A stretch of DNA of 30,913 nucleotides from Amoebophrya sp. AT5.2 (taxonomy: Eukaryota > Sar > Dinophyceae > Syndiniales > Amoebophryaceae): NCBI GenBank assembly GCA_005223375.1, contig RXOD01004039.1, positions 1 through 30,913 of the forward strand, in the 5' to 3' direction. Of the stretch, positions 10,263 through 20,000 are shown in pieces. Within the stretch, counting starts at the first letter, position 1, and each line of letters starts with the position of its first letter. The notes below the pieces were generated by a model, which made no database searches, was not told the origin of the DNA, and worked only from the letters and a program-made list of their open reading frames with translations. The position numbers and the translations under genes were made by a program.

Positions 10263-11936
10263 CTACGGGAGTTCCGTAACGTCTTCTCTTTTCCTCAGAA
10301 AGACCGGAAACCTCGGCTTTCCATCCTTCGTTTTTTCTTGATATTTGATCGATACGATACTGCCGACCGCCGGCGGCGCCTCTCGCTGTGCGTCGCTGAA
10401 CCCAGTCCCCACTTGGAACTGTACACCTTCCTTGTCCCTGCACAGCAGCGCACCCATGCGGCCTGCATTTCTGCCCTTTCCTTTTTCGATTCCGATCACC
10501 ACGCAATCCATGTCGAAGAAGCTCTTCACCTTCAACAGCGTGTTCGAGCGTTTTTTTTCATACTTGCTTTTCGGTTCTCGCAGCATCAGCCCCTCGCCGC
10601 CCTTTTGCTCGACTCTTTTTAGCAGATCCGAAATCACTTCCAGCGTGCGCTTGGCGGCGCTCGCCGGCTCGTCTCCCGCCGCGGCCCCCGTCGGCGAGCC
10701 CGCGTCGAGACTTACATTTAGTTTTACGTGTTCGTGCCATTTGGCGTATCTCGTGTCCTTCAGTACGTCCTTTGCCTTCGCCATCCGGTCTTCGAACGTC
10801 GCTTCCGGCTTGTCCTCCTCCATCAAGTCAAAAACCATGAACTTCATCCGCTGCCAGTCGTGGTCGAGCCCCACGTGCTTCTTCACAATCCCGACGCACT
10901 TCTGGAACTCCCCGCGGGCGAGGAACAGCTCCCCGTCGAGTTGCAGTTTTGAGCCTGCCGGCGGGAGTCCTTGCATGAACCACTTTGGCACGCCGACGAA
11001 GGTGTTGCCGAGCCGCGAGCGAAACGAAGTACCGTCCCAGATCGCGCGAACGCCGTCGAGTTTCTCGCTGACCCACCAGCCCGAGACGTCCTTGGCGCTG
11101 GGGTCCCAGACGTGAGCAAGGAGCACGTCGGTACTCGATGTCGCTGCAGCTGCACTGCTACTCGCTGCGGCTTGGTGTTCCTGGGCGCCAGCCGCAGGGG
11201 AGCCCAGACCTGTGGTTTCTTTCGATAAAAAAATAAATATGGCAGAGAAATAAATGACGCAGCTGATGAGCAAATTGGAACTCAAAACATCATCATCTAC
11301 GAATCCAAACACATCAACAGATACTGTCCTACGGTGCTCAGCCTCAGGAAAGCGGAGATAGCAAGATGAAACGACGATGACGAAAAATTTTTGTGCAGAA
11401 CCTCCGCCAGCCGCTGCCTTCGCTTTTGCTTTCCCCTTTGCCTTCGCCTTTGATTTTGGCGCCGCCGCTCCCTCCTCGCCATCGCCCGCCTCCCCCATCG
11501 CCAGCCGAAATTCCGTCGCGTTCTTCACTCGCAGCGCCTCTTTATCCGCTCCGCGGAGCGCCGCGATGTGCTTGCAACTCTTCGCCGACCAGTGTACGCC
11601 CTTGTTCGCCTTGGCGAATTTGAAAGCCGGGCAGCTGCACTGGTAGTACTCTCCGGTCTTGCCCGCTTCGTTCGGGCGGCCCTCGATTCTCGTGCCTAAT
11701 CGCTGGATGTTGTACACGCTGCTGCCCGATCCCGGCCACTCGCGCGATTCTCCCGGGGCAAGCGGTCCCATCGGGTCGTTTGCGTCCACGACCGGCTTGT
11801 CGCCCCCGAAACTCGGCAGCTTAATCCGCTTCGCCGGCGGCTCACCGTCAGCCGGGGCGTCGTCCGTGCCGCCGACGGGTGGCTGGCCGAAAGGAAGGCC
11901 GCCGCCAAACCCCGGGCCAAAATTGTTTCCGAACAT
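10263..11936 (-). CDS. SWIM zinc finger fused to ATP-dependent DNA ligase
   Basis: Exons 11936-11402 and 11209-10263 give 493 residues. The 192-bp intron (11401-11210, GTTCTG…CCACAG, phase 1) has no stop and a length divisible by three, so the frame stays open even unspliced. A c-Myc-type nuclear signal, PPAKRIKLP, lies at 33-41. A SWIM zinc finger has C100, C102, C121 and H123. An Ala/Lys linker (160-176) precedes the ligase. The ligase shows the nucleotidyl-lysine motif SEKLDGVRA (K228), LDGEL (269-273), FMVFDL (302-307), EGLMLR (384-389), LLKVK (403-407) and a C-terminal OB-fold segment (GRNAGRMGAL…FPVFLRKR). It should seal nicks via a lysyl-AMP intermediate. The core resembles minimal bacterial and viral ligases with no N-terminal DNA-binding domain; the SWIM finger may supply DNA contact (inference). 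No ATG exists upstream in frame, only a GTG at 12314, so ATG 11936 is chosen. Confidence 0.9.
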   Translation of the reverse strand: MFGNNFGPGFGGGLPFGQPPVGGTDDAPADGEPPAKRIKLPSFGGDKPVVDANDPMGPLAPGESREWPGSGSSVYNIQRLGTRIEGRPNEAGKTGEYYQCSCPAFKFAKANKGVHWSAKSCKHIAALRGADKEALRVKNATEFRLAMGEAGDGEEGAAAPKSKAKAKGKAKAKAAAGGGSAQKFFVIVVSSCYLRFPEAEHRRTVSVDVFGFVDDDVLSSNLLISCVIYFSAIFIFLSKETTGLGSPAAGAQEHQAAASSSAAAATSSTDVLLAHVWDPSAKDVSGWWVSEKLDGVRAIWDGTSFRSRLGNTFVGVPKWFMQGLPPAGSKLQLDGELFLARGEFQKCVGIVKKHVGLDHDWQRMKFMVFDLMEEDKPEATFEDRMAKAKDVLKDTRYAKWHEHVKLNVSLDAGSPTGAAAGDEPASAAKRTLEVISDLLKRVEQKGGEGLMLREPKSKYEKKRSNTLLKVKSFFDMDCVVIGIEKGKGRNAGRMGALLCRDKEGVQFQVGTGFSDAQREAPPAVGSIVSIKYQEKTKDGKPRFPVFLRKREDVTELP

Positions 11937-12713
11937 GCTTTGATGCTTACCGATAAATGTCGTCGCGTGTGGAATCGAAGGGTGCGCGGCAGTGCTACTT
12001 GAAGTAGAAGCGGGGGCAATAGAACTACTACATGAAGACGTAGAATTGAACCACCTGATAGATCTCGATGTCAAGAAATCTCGGCGAAATATCCAATCAG
12101 CTGTACGAGGAGCAGTCGTAGATGAGGGTTCTCTCGTCAACAGCGCAGGCTTAGCCTCTCGCCCGCAGATCGACGGTCCGGGACACAACCGGTTTAGATT
12201 TCGAGACCCGCAGATGCTGTCGAATCGATGATCCGGTCGGCAACCACTTCTCCGTCTCAGGCAAGCGAGGGCTTCGCCGCGTTCACTAAATTTTCTCCGA
12301 AAAAAGAACAACACCTTGTTCGCAAAAGAAAATGCGGGGGTACACTGCTCGAACCACGAGCGTTCTTGCCAATCTCATATGGTGCCTGCTTTGTTGTGAT
12401 TGTGTTGTGGGTGAGGAAATTGCTTTGTGTGTCATGCTCATGTAGATTGATTGCGAAGCAATTTGTTGAGACGGAATTTAATGATGTTGTTTCTCGTCGT
12501 GCTCGTGCTGATGTTGGTGCTCGTCGGACTTGATGCCGTATCCTCGTCGTACGTGGTTACTTTATCGTTGAGTGTTTTCGTACACCACGCAGACGCACTC
12601 CATTCATTGTTTGATTTCTTCTTCTTCTTCTTGTGGCACGATCCTAGAGGTAGCTGAGTACGTGCATACTGGTGTCGGCGCAAACGCAAACCTGAAGGGG
12701 TGAAGGCGCTCGC

Positions 12714-12903
12714 AGTACTAGAACATCAAAAATGTTGAGATCCGATCCATGAGGAGACCACAACATCAGCAAGACCAGTGTCGATTCGAGAACATCCATC
12801 AAGTGGAAGTTAGCCGGCAACGTCGAATACAGTATGTACTACGTCGAACATGAACACCGAAGATTCTTGTTCTGTACTTTAGCTTTTATTTTGTTCTAGT
12901 ACT
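12714..12903. mobile_element. MITE-like element with perfect 12-bp terminal inverted repeats
   Basis: AGTACTAGAACA at 12714-12725 is the exact reverse complement of TGTTCTAGTACT at 12892-12903. The ends continue with similar A-rich sequence inward, and 190 bp lie between the outer limits. No ORF is inside. A third copy of the 12-mer (TGTTCTAGTACT) sits alone at 30121-30132. Size and structure fit a non-autonomous element, but I saw no clear target-site duplication, so a chance or regulatory inverted repeat remains possible. Confidence 0.4.
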
Positions 12904-12921
12904 CTACTTTAAGTAGAGTAC
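12899..12921. repeat. Perfect 23-bp palindrome
   Basis: GTACTCTACTT and AAGTAGAGTAC are exact reverse complements separated by a single T. The palindrome overlaps the right end of the 190-bp inverted-repeat element. It could form a hairpin or cruciform, bind a dimeric protein, or mark a terminator-like 3' end of a transcript. Confidence 0.8.
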
Positions 12922-13085
12922 GATCAAATGCGATCAAAAGTCAATCAGAAGCGACGCCAGACAGGGCGCGGTGCTGCTTGGGGCAGACGTGTGCAATACC
13001 TCAGAGCTTAGAGCGGTGCCCGGGCGCTCTTCGCCCTTTTCAACATCTTCATCTGGAGCCGGACGCCCGTGCGCGTGCCCTGTCT

Positions 13086-14227
13086 CTACTGCTCGTCCTT
13101 GACTTCACTCTCCTTGGCCGCGGCGCTGCTGGTGCTGCTGCTTGTGCTATAATCAACCGCGTCGTCTAAGTCTCCTGGTCGTCCTGTCGCTCCTGCTCTA
13201 GTTTCTTCGGGTGAGGACGAATGCGTTGCTGCCTCGCTGGGTAGTCCGGCAGATTGATGGCTCTGGATCTCTACCTCGGTGCCGGTAGCGACAGCAACGT
13301 GCTTGACCATGGCGCTGGCGCCGTGCGTCGCGCTGCTACATTTCATCGCGTCGCTTTGCGCGCAATCGTCCAAGTCCTGTTTAACGATCTCGAGCTCCGC
13401 GTGCTTCGCCGTTTTGCATCCCGAAGTTTTGGACCCGCACAGCAGGTTGCGCAGGTTGCAGTAGTTCGTCGAGAAATCGAGGTACGACGTGATTTGCGAC
13501 TCGGAGCAGGCAGAAACGGAGCACGTCGTATCTTCAGCTGTACTAATGAAAGTGAGCAGCATCAGGTCCGTGTACTTGGGCGTGGAATTCGTGTCGCGCT
13601 GCAAAGAGAGGATCTTCTTCTTCGGGTCGTCATGCAGCACGGAGTACTTACCTGGAGGGAAAGAACAAGAACATTAAGATTTCTTACAGAAAGACCACCA
13701 CGCGCATTGAGATTGAAGTAGATGATGCACCAGGAGCATGCATTCATAGATATCAGAGCAGCGGGGGAACCATCATGCCGCACCGTCAAGCGTCATCAAG
13801 GTCCTCTGGTAGATAGTATGAACGTGAACGAAGTAGATCATAGTAACGGTATACCATGATTGTGCGGATCTTCCCATCCGTTTTTTCCCTCCACTCTCGC
13901 GAGTACCTCATCCTTCACCAGGTCGCAGTCGGCGTTCATCTCAAACGTGGCCGCACACGAGGCGTGATGGATCCAAGCCCTACTCCCTGGGCACGTGTAC
14001 TCGTGCCCGCCGGCTGTGACCTCATACGGGACGGGTTTGCCGCTGCCGAAAAGCCCCTCCCCGACCTGCGTAACGGTATTGGCGATGTCGTTACTGAACG
14101 CATCCAACTTCCACGCGGACGCGCCGGTGGCGCTCGCTAGCAACGGCAGGTAGAACGAGCAGCGGCGTGCGGGCGCGCTACGTAGGCCCGAAGGCGAAGG
14201 CGAAGCAGGGCTCTGGGTTTGCACCAT
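13086..14227 (-). CDS. Secreted Cys-rich protein, two exons, dinoflagellate-like family
   Basis: Exons 14227-13855 and 13651-13086 give 312 residues. The intron (13854-13652, 203 bp, GTATAC…CTCCAG) is phase 1, and the join reads DPHNHG-KYSVL. A signal peptide has the core FYLPLLASATGASA, with likely cleavage before WKLD. The mature part holds paired Cys around TCPGSRAWIHHASCAATFE and NADCDLVKDEV. It continues with GWEDPHNHGKYSVL, TTCSVSACSESQ and DFSTNYCNLRNLLCG, then a Ser/Glu-rich tail. I recall similar DPHN…CSESQ…DFSTNYCNL patterns from unnamed secreted dinoflagellate proteins, but this is memory and not a search. Function is unknown; an extracellular or surface role is inferred. Exon 2 starts with GTAAGT, itself a perfect donor sequence. 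Confidence 0.8.
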
Positions 14228-14795
14228 TGTGTTTTTGCGGTGCCGTTTTCTCCTCGTATAGGGAAAAAGTACAAGCAAATCAATGGTGATGTTCGGAATC
14301 GAAAATGTGGCCTGAGGAAAGCTGCGGTGATAACAACGAAGGCAGTCCAATGTTGACGAGAGCAGTGACGCAGCGAGTAGAAGAGTGCAGCAAGGAGCTT
14401 GGATGGATGGATGGAGTTTGCTTGAGAGAGCAGCCACAGTCACAGATGACTTTCGAAAACGAATCTCACGCAGGCATACAGCAGCTCGCCGCGGCGGAAG
14501 TGACGAGAGCGTACGGAAATCGTAATGCATGGTGATCCTTTCGCAACATCGTTTGGCTTTTGTTTTTCGCGGCATAAACACGTTTATAATAAACAAGAAC
14601 AGGATCAAGAACTTCAACATAAGCACTTCTTGCTTGTTGCCGAAGGCCGAAGCGGATTATCTCTTGCACCAGATCGATGGTATGTTGATCAAAAAAGCAA
14701 GTACGCTGTACTACTACGAGCGAACGGATGTGCCGGATGTACTTCTTGTCCCCCTTGTACAAACAGTGTTGTCGTAGAAGTTGTACGTGGAGATT
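14228..14795. other. Spacer without a gene
   Basis: This lies upstream of the secreted Cys protein and downstream of the following gene's stop. The secreted protein's frame is open further upstream but lacks a better ATG with a signal peptide. Nothing else is supported. Confidence 0.5.
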
Positions 14796-16658
14796 CTACA
14801 AAAGCTGAGCAGTGTTGTCGGTCGCGTCTGATCCGAGCCCGCCAAACTCCGCGTCCACAATGGAATTCACGACAAACTGCAGCCCGTGATACGCCACGAG
14901 CGAGTAAGCCACACCCTTGAGAGCCAACCGACTGCCGATGCAAACCATCCGCTTGAGAGTGAGACACGAACCTACCGCGGAGAGTGCATCTCTTTCCTCA
15001 ACCGCGTCGTGGAAGATCATTGCATCCGCCTGATCTGACACGCCCACGTCGGTCGCAAGAGAAGTGGATCCGCTCTTGTCTTGAGCTTCACTGCTCGCGA
15101 TTTTGCCGCTCTTGCTCTTCTTTCGTCCGTCTCGGGTACTGCTCTCCCGCTCGGGGTTGCGCTTGCCTCTGCTTCTTCTGTTCCCACCGCTTCCGCTACC
15201 GTGCAGGACCTGTGCGGGGGGTGCTACAATGGACGACGAGGTGGAAATCGTGTTGAGCGACGAGCTGCTCCCCGCGCTGGCTTCCGTCGTCGAAGTCGGC
15301 GTCGTTGTTCTGCTCCCTGGGAGCGATTTTAGCTCCTGCTTCGCCTTTCCCAGCGAAGAAATAATGCGCGATCGCGCGCTGTCGAGATCCGCGCGCGAAG
15401 TAGATCCTCCCTCCCCGCTTCCTGTAGGACTGGCTAAGGAAGACATCGGGCCTTTTGCGCGCAAGGGACTCAGCCCCGCGTTCTCGGCTGTACGTGCTTC
15501 TCGCAGCTTCTGGTCCGCAACAACTGCAGCGTCGTCGCAGAAGATGGTACAGGTCGCAAGAGCTCCCGCGACAAGATCGTCTTCGGACACATTTTTGCTC
15601 GGTAGGCGGTCCGCGTCGGAGTCCCCGGATGGTTCCCCCGTCGCCGAGTAACGCAATACCGGCCGGTACAGGAAGTTCACGAAGTTTTCGACCGGCGTAC
15701 TTTTCTTCGAGTCCACCTGTTCCGGGCCCCCGTCGATTGGCGTCGGCAGTGCCGACGGATTGGTGGAGGAGTACCCGTCTGGCCCCCTTGAAGATGTGGA
15801 GAACGCCACCTCCCCTCGTCGGGACGTAATCGACGGCGCCCTCGAACCGCCCCTGGACCCCGGGCGCGATGACTTCGAACAGCTCCCGTTCAAGTTCTCC
15901 GAGGACATCTCGCGCAGTGGTCCCGAGCTCATGCTCAGCGCACCTGCGCCGATGGGTGGTTTCAGCAGTAAATGCTTCCACTGCTGCTCCGCGTCGCTCG
16001 GGCTTGGCTCCTTCTTGTACGAGTTCAGGAAGGAGAAGTAGCTTTTCGCGCCGCCACCTCCAGAAGCCGCGTTCGCACGAGTTTGCTGCAGGAGCTGCTC
16101 CGCGTAGGAGCTGTCTTCGGACTCGTGCCGCCGGAGTTGGCGCGCCAGCCGCGTCACGGCCAGATTGCGCGCTACCTCTTCCTGATTGTCTTGCTGTTCT
16201 GCGGGTGTGCGTGCCACGATTGGAGATGGTGTCGGCAGATTGTTCTTCCTGCTGTTCAGTATCATGGGTGGAGCTGGAGGTCGTCGGTGCAGTGACGACG
16301 AGCTTTTCATTGGCCGCTCTCCGGGGCCGTCAGATCTCATCTTGTCATCAAACTCCTGCAATCCGATGTCCTCCTGGAGCACAAGCGGATCGGCTTGGCT
16401 ACCTTTTTTTTTTAGAGACATACATATCCATATGATTGAAATGTTGTACCAGTAACTCACTGTAGTTAAAGTTATACCGTCCCCGCTCGGTGTGATCAGC
16501 AACTCCGTCGCGATAGCGCCCTGCCCGTGCGACAAATGCCCGTAACTACAATCTTCGTACGGAGTCACGTAGCGGGTCAGGCCGGACACAAACGGCCGCT
16601 TGGTCAGGTCCGCGGTGCCAGAGCCATCGCAGTCATAAGTCTCCAGAAAGTTCAGCAT
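14796..16658 (-). CDS. Unknown Ser-rich protein with C-terminal hydrophobic segment, two exons
   Basis: Exons 16658-16461 and 16403-14796 give 601 residues from the ATG at 16658. The intron is only 57 bp and stop-free. The frame-keeping junction joins ACA to GGT, leaving an intron GTGAGT…AAAA, or TG…AG if shifted by one base because of a shared G. A strict GT–AG choice (ending GGTAG) would shift the frame. The N-terminal part (NFLETYDCDGSGTADLTKRP, then EDCSYGHLSHGQGAIATELL) is ordered and has Cys. The remainder is Ser/Arg/Gly/Pro rich with basic clusters (GNRRSRGKRNPERES) and ends with a hydrophobic stretch around ALKGVAYSLVAYHGLQFVVN. The frame is open upstream of the ATG to about 16716 after a TAG|GCC acceptor. 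A 55-codon ORF at 17031-16864 could be an upstream exon (donor GAATCT|GTACCT, phase 0). I recognise no family. Confidence 0.7.
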   Translation of the reverse strand: MLNFLETYDCDGSGTADLTKRPFVSGLTRYVTPYEDCSYGHLSHGQGAIATELLITPSGDGITLTTVSYWYNISIIWICMSLKKKGSQADPLVLQEDIGLQEFDDKMRSDGPGERPMKSSSSLHRRPPAPPMILNSRKNNLPTPSPIVARTPAEQQDNQEEVARNLAVTRLARQLRRHESEDSSYAEQLLQQTRANAASGGGGAKSYFSFLNSYKKEPSPSDAEQQWKHLLLKPPIGAGALSMSSGPLREMSSENLNGSCSKSSRPGSRGGSRAPSITSRRGEVAFSTSSRGPDGYSSTNPSALPTPIDGGPEQVDSKKSTPVENFVNFLYRPVLRYSATGEPSGDSDADRLPSKNVSEDDLVAGALATCTIFCDDAAVVADQKLREARTAENAGLSPLRAKGPMSSLASPTGSGEGGSTSRADLDSARSRIISSLGKAKQELKSLPGSRTTTPTSTTEASAGSSSSLNTISTSSSIVAPPAQVLHGSGSGGNRRSRGKRNPERESSTRDGRKKSKSGKIASSEAQDKSGSTSLATDVGVSDQADAMIFHDAVEERDALSAVGSCLTLKRMVCIGSRLALKGVAYSLVAYHGLQFVVNSIVDAEFGGLGSDATDNTAQLL

Positions 16659-17070
16659 GTCGCGATCCGACGTAAAGGAGCAGAGGCTCCTGGCTAATTC
16701 TAATGGATGAAGTGCGGCCTACTTCTACTCGCGATGAAAAAAACTGAAGTGCCATGCTACCAGACTTGTTGTATCATGGTGGTCATGACGAATGCGATTG
16801 GTTTCCGTATGGGTTTCGTTAAAACTTAAACCTCAACTTCGTCTTGTTCTTGAATGTGAAAAATCATGCACTTTTTATTGTTTCAACTACAGGTAGAGGT
16901 ACAGATTCATATGCTTTGCTTGATCCCCTTAATCCCGCCCAAACAACACAGTCCCATGAATTGATCCAAGCCCGCCCTCTGAGTAACAAGTGATCATCAC
17001 CACGACGCAGATACACGTGAATCACGATCATGCCCGCCCGCCGGCAAAGACAGCACAGACAGCGTCCTCG
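16659..17070 (-). other. Spacer with a possible upstream exon
   Basis: A minus-strand ORF of 55 codons with an ATG at 17031 and a stop at 16864 starts MIVIHVYLRRGDDH and later reads AYESVPLPVVETIKSA. A donor after its GAATCT (phase 0) and an acceptor before 16717 (phase 0) would splice it to the downstream gene. It might equally be a chance ORF in the spacer. Confidence 0.3.
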
Positions 17071-20000
17071 CTACGTAGAGCAGAGCTGAACCCGGAACTC
17101 GAACTTGTTGATCGAATTGAAACGGCAATGTGGGCGCGAAAGTAGAAAACACCCGGTCAGGTAAAAGTTTGGGAACACCTCCACCTGTATCTCGCTGCAG
17201 TGCGAGCGCGCGTCGTCAACTTCCACCATCGCCTCAGTATCGCAGCTTTGCAATTCTTGCTCTGATTCGTCCTCTTCCTCGAGCACCGAATGCAAAATTG
17301 CTTGCTCGTCCACAAATCGTGCTCGTTCCCGATCTGCGATTTCAGGTTCTGGGATCGTCCATTCCACGGCTTCTTCGCCATGGTAGGACGCTACGATGCC
17401 CTGCGCCCCTGCGGTCAGAACCGCACAACTTTCGGGCGGCGGTCGCGGTTCGTCTTTGCGATAACGCAACAGAATCTTCTTTTTCATTTCAATACCATTA
17501 GTGTCAGTCGCTAAGTTTTGGTTCCCCGCCTCCCGTTCCTGGACGAGACCCTGACCTGAGTCCTCTTCGAAAGCAGCGTAAAACATGTCAAAGAAGCTTT
17601 TCTTGTTGCGCATATTTACGTCGGGACGTCTTTCAGGACCTTCGGGCTGATTCAGATGTTGGCCCTGACTCTTCTGAACGTCACCGTCATTCAGCTCCTC
17701 CCCCTGCAATCGGCTGGCCTGATCTGCCTTCGCATAGTCGCTCGACCAAAAGTGGAACATGACTACACCGTCGACGTCACCGTGCCAGCCCTCCGCGGAC
17801 GCGAATTGTTTTTCCACGTCCAAAAACCCAACCTTCAACCCCGACTCGACGTTCGCAAGGTATGGAGGGAGGAAGCTTTCCCTCACGCTGTGGCCGAGGA
17901 AAGCGTCGAAGCCGTTCTGGTTGTCACCGAACGGGTTCTCGTACAGCCACCGGCGGAAGTGCATGAAGTGCCGGACGGTTTTCGGGCTTGCCCTCACGAA
18001 AAACAGCCCGTTATTGAGGCACCGCCCATCGTAATGTTCTGTCACGAAGATGTCTGCGACGTCCGAGGACGAAATCGTCGGGACGGAGATTTGCCGCGTA
18101 TTGACCACCTCGAGCGGAGGGCGGAAGAAGAAAACGTCGAAATCGGTCCACACGACGTTGAATCCACATCGAAGAATCAGAGGGATCCAACGGAATTTCA
18201 GGAAGACGGCGTCGCCCTTCCTGTTGCCGTCTATGCAGTGCAACTGCGGCAATTTCTCACCGTGTGCTGCGCATTTCCCGAACGCTTCTCCGTCGAGCGC
18301 GACGACTGCTAGCAGCCGTCCGATGCCGCGCTCGAAAAACGCCTGCGTCCAGGCAGAGAAGTGCTTCAGGTACGTCTTTCCGCCAACCGCTGTAAGAAAA
18401 ACGGTTTTTGCAGGGTCGAAGGAGGCGGCGCTCTCTTCTCCGGCTGCTCCCGGCTCCACGACCGTTTCTTTCTCATGTACCAGTTGAGCCCGAACCTGGA
18501 TCTTCAGCAGCCACTGTGTCAAGGATTGGGACTGTTTGTCGGGCGGTGGTGAAGAAATTTTTTCCACCTGCGTCCCAGGCGGTATAACTCCCTCCATATT
18601 ACCACCAGCGGCATCTCTCTTCGGACATCCCACGATGAGAAACGACGTCATTTCTATCGTGTCGGGGACGTCCGCGTCTGGAGCATCCAATGCCGCCGCC
18701 CGATGCCCAACCACGCACTCTGAGGATTCGGCGTACACTGTTTGTTCGATGTATTCTGGCGCCTCGGACTCCGACGACCGTCGCACGCGCGTTACCGTAT
18801 TCAATTTCAGTTCCGGCTCGTGTTGCTGCGCTGTTGATGAGGAAAGCACAGCTGCCTGTCGCTGTCCCTGTGCGTGTTCATTTTTTTCTCCTGTCGGGCC
18901 AGCTCTAGCAAGGACAGCGTGCTGCTGCACAGCCGCTTCGTCGAGCGCCCTCATAACATACATCTCCTCGGCCTCCACGTCAAACCAGTTGTCCCCAAAC
19001 CGGCGCAATTTGAAGCTTCCCAGCGCCGCCAGTACGCAAAACGTGTTCCAGGCCGTGTGGCTGAAGCTTGTGGTATCGAAGAGCGCGTCCATTCTGTGCT
19101 CTAGAATCAGCTGGCTGATGTCGGCGAACATCTGCAGGTTGCCGGGCACGATCAGCATCGACAGCAGACAGGCGATGCCGGTCAGCGCGAGGGCGCCCGT
19201 GGGGCACGTGTGCACTTGGAGGTTCTGCAAAAACTCCGCCGACGACATGGTTTCCGACCACAGCCCCGCGTGCAGGAAGACATCGGAGATCAACGGGTCG
19301 AGCTCCTTCAGGTAGCGCAGCGGGCCGGCGATCGTGCCGTCCCGGTTCCAGGAAAACGCCGAGAGCTCCGCAATCTTCCGCTGCAAGTACGCCACGGGGA
19401 TCTCCCCGCCGCCGCCACGAAAGGACCGGCACTGGTTGCGGTTCAGCGACGCGTGGAGATGTTCCCGAAGTGCCGCGCGAAGGCGGAGCGATCCGTCAAC
19501 GACAACGCCGGGGGACGAAGATGGCGGCGATTCCGACTCTGACGGCGAAGACGAAGAAAGATGGCCATGCTGCTGAACTGGTGGGGGAGGGGGCTGCATG
19601 ATTCTGCCTTCATCAGCATCAGACGTTGACGTACTACCCGTCCTAGAACTTCCGCTTCCACCCTCCAGCACACTTCGAATGAGTTGGTCGCGTTGAGTGA
19701 AATCCGTCTCGAGCACAACATCTTCAAGTCTGTGAGAAGTACTCCTGCTGCTGCTCGTCGTGTCGCTGTCGCGTTCCTTCCCCTCGCACAGTAATTCAAA
19801 CAGGGGCCACTGCGTCGCGACCAGGGCGATGAACGGAACTTTCTTCTCGAGGACGACGCGCTTAAACACCGCAGCGGCAGTCGGAATCCGTGTCCGAGGT
19901 CCTCCCCCCAGGACGCGTGCGACTTCCGGGTCTTGGTGTAGTTCGTCGTCGGCAAACTGCTGCTCGTGCAGGATGACGCTGGCGAGGTACCCGAGCGGAC

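Larger units (their letters stand above)
11937..13085. other. Spacer with an inverted-repeat element; weak ORF near 13.0 kb
   Basis: This is the upstream region of the ligase. The minus frame is open upstream to 12314 without an ATG, and is Ser/Thr/Arg rich. A minus-strand stretch at about 13080-12925 (with the residues APDEDVEKGEERPGTALSSE) is stop-free for about 50 codons and looks coding, but I could not join it in phase to the neighbouring secreted-protein gene. The 190-bp inverted-repeat element is listed separately. Confidence 0.45.

Noticed and set aside
11937..12314. 126-codon N-terminal extension of the ligase
   Set aside because: It opens on GTG without any in-frame ATG, and the nuclear-signal form starting at 11936 is complete.
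13641..13654. GTACTTACCTGG, resembling the 5' end of U1 snRNA
   Set aside because: It is the reverse complement of the acceptor and exon start CCAGGTAAGTAC on the minus strand; no further U1 sequence follows.
17656..19315. Plus-strand frames opposite the glycosyltransferase
   Set aside because: The minus strand carries clear transferase motifs over the same bases.
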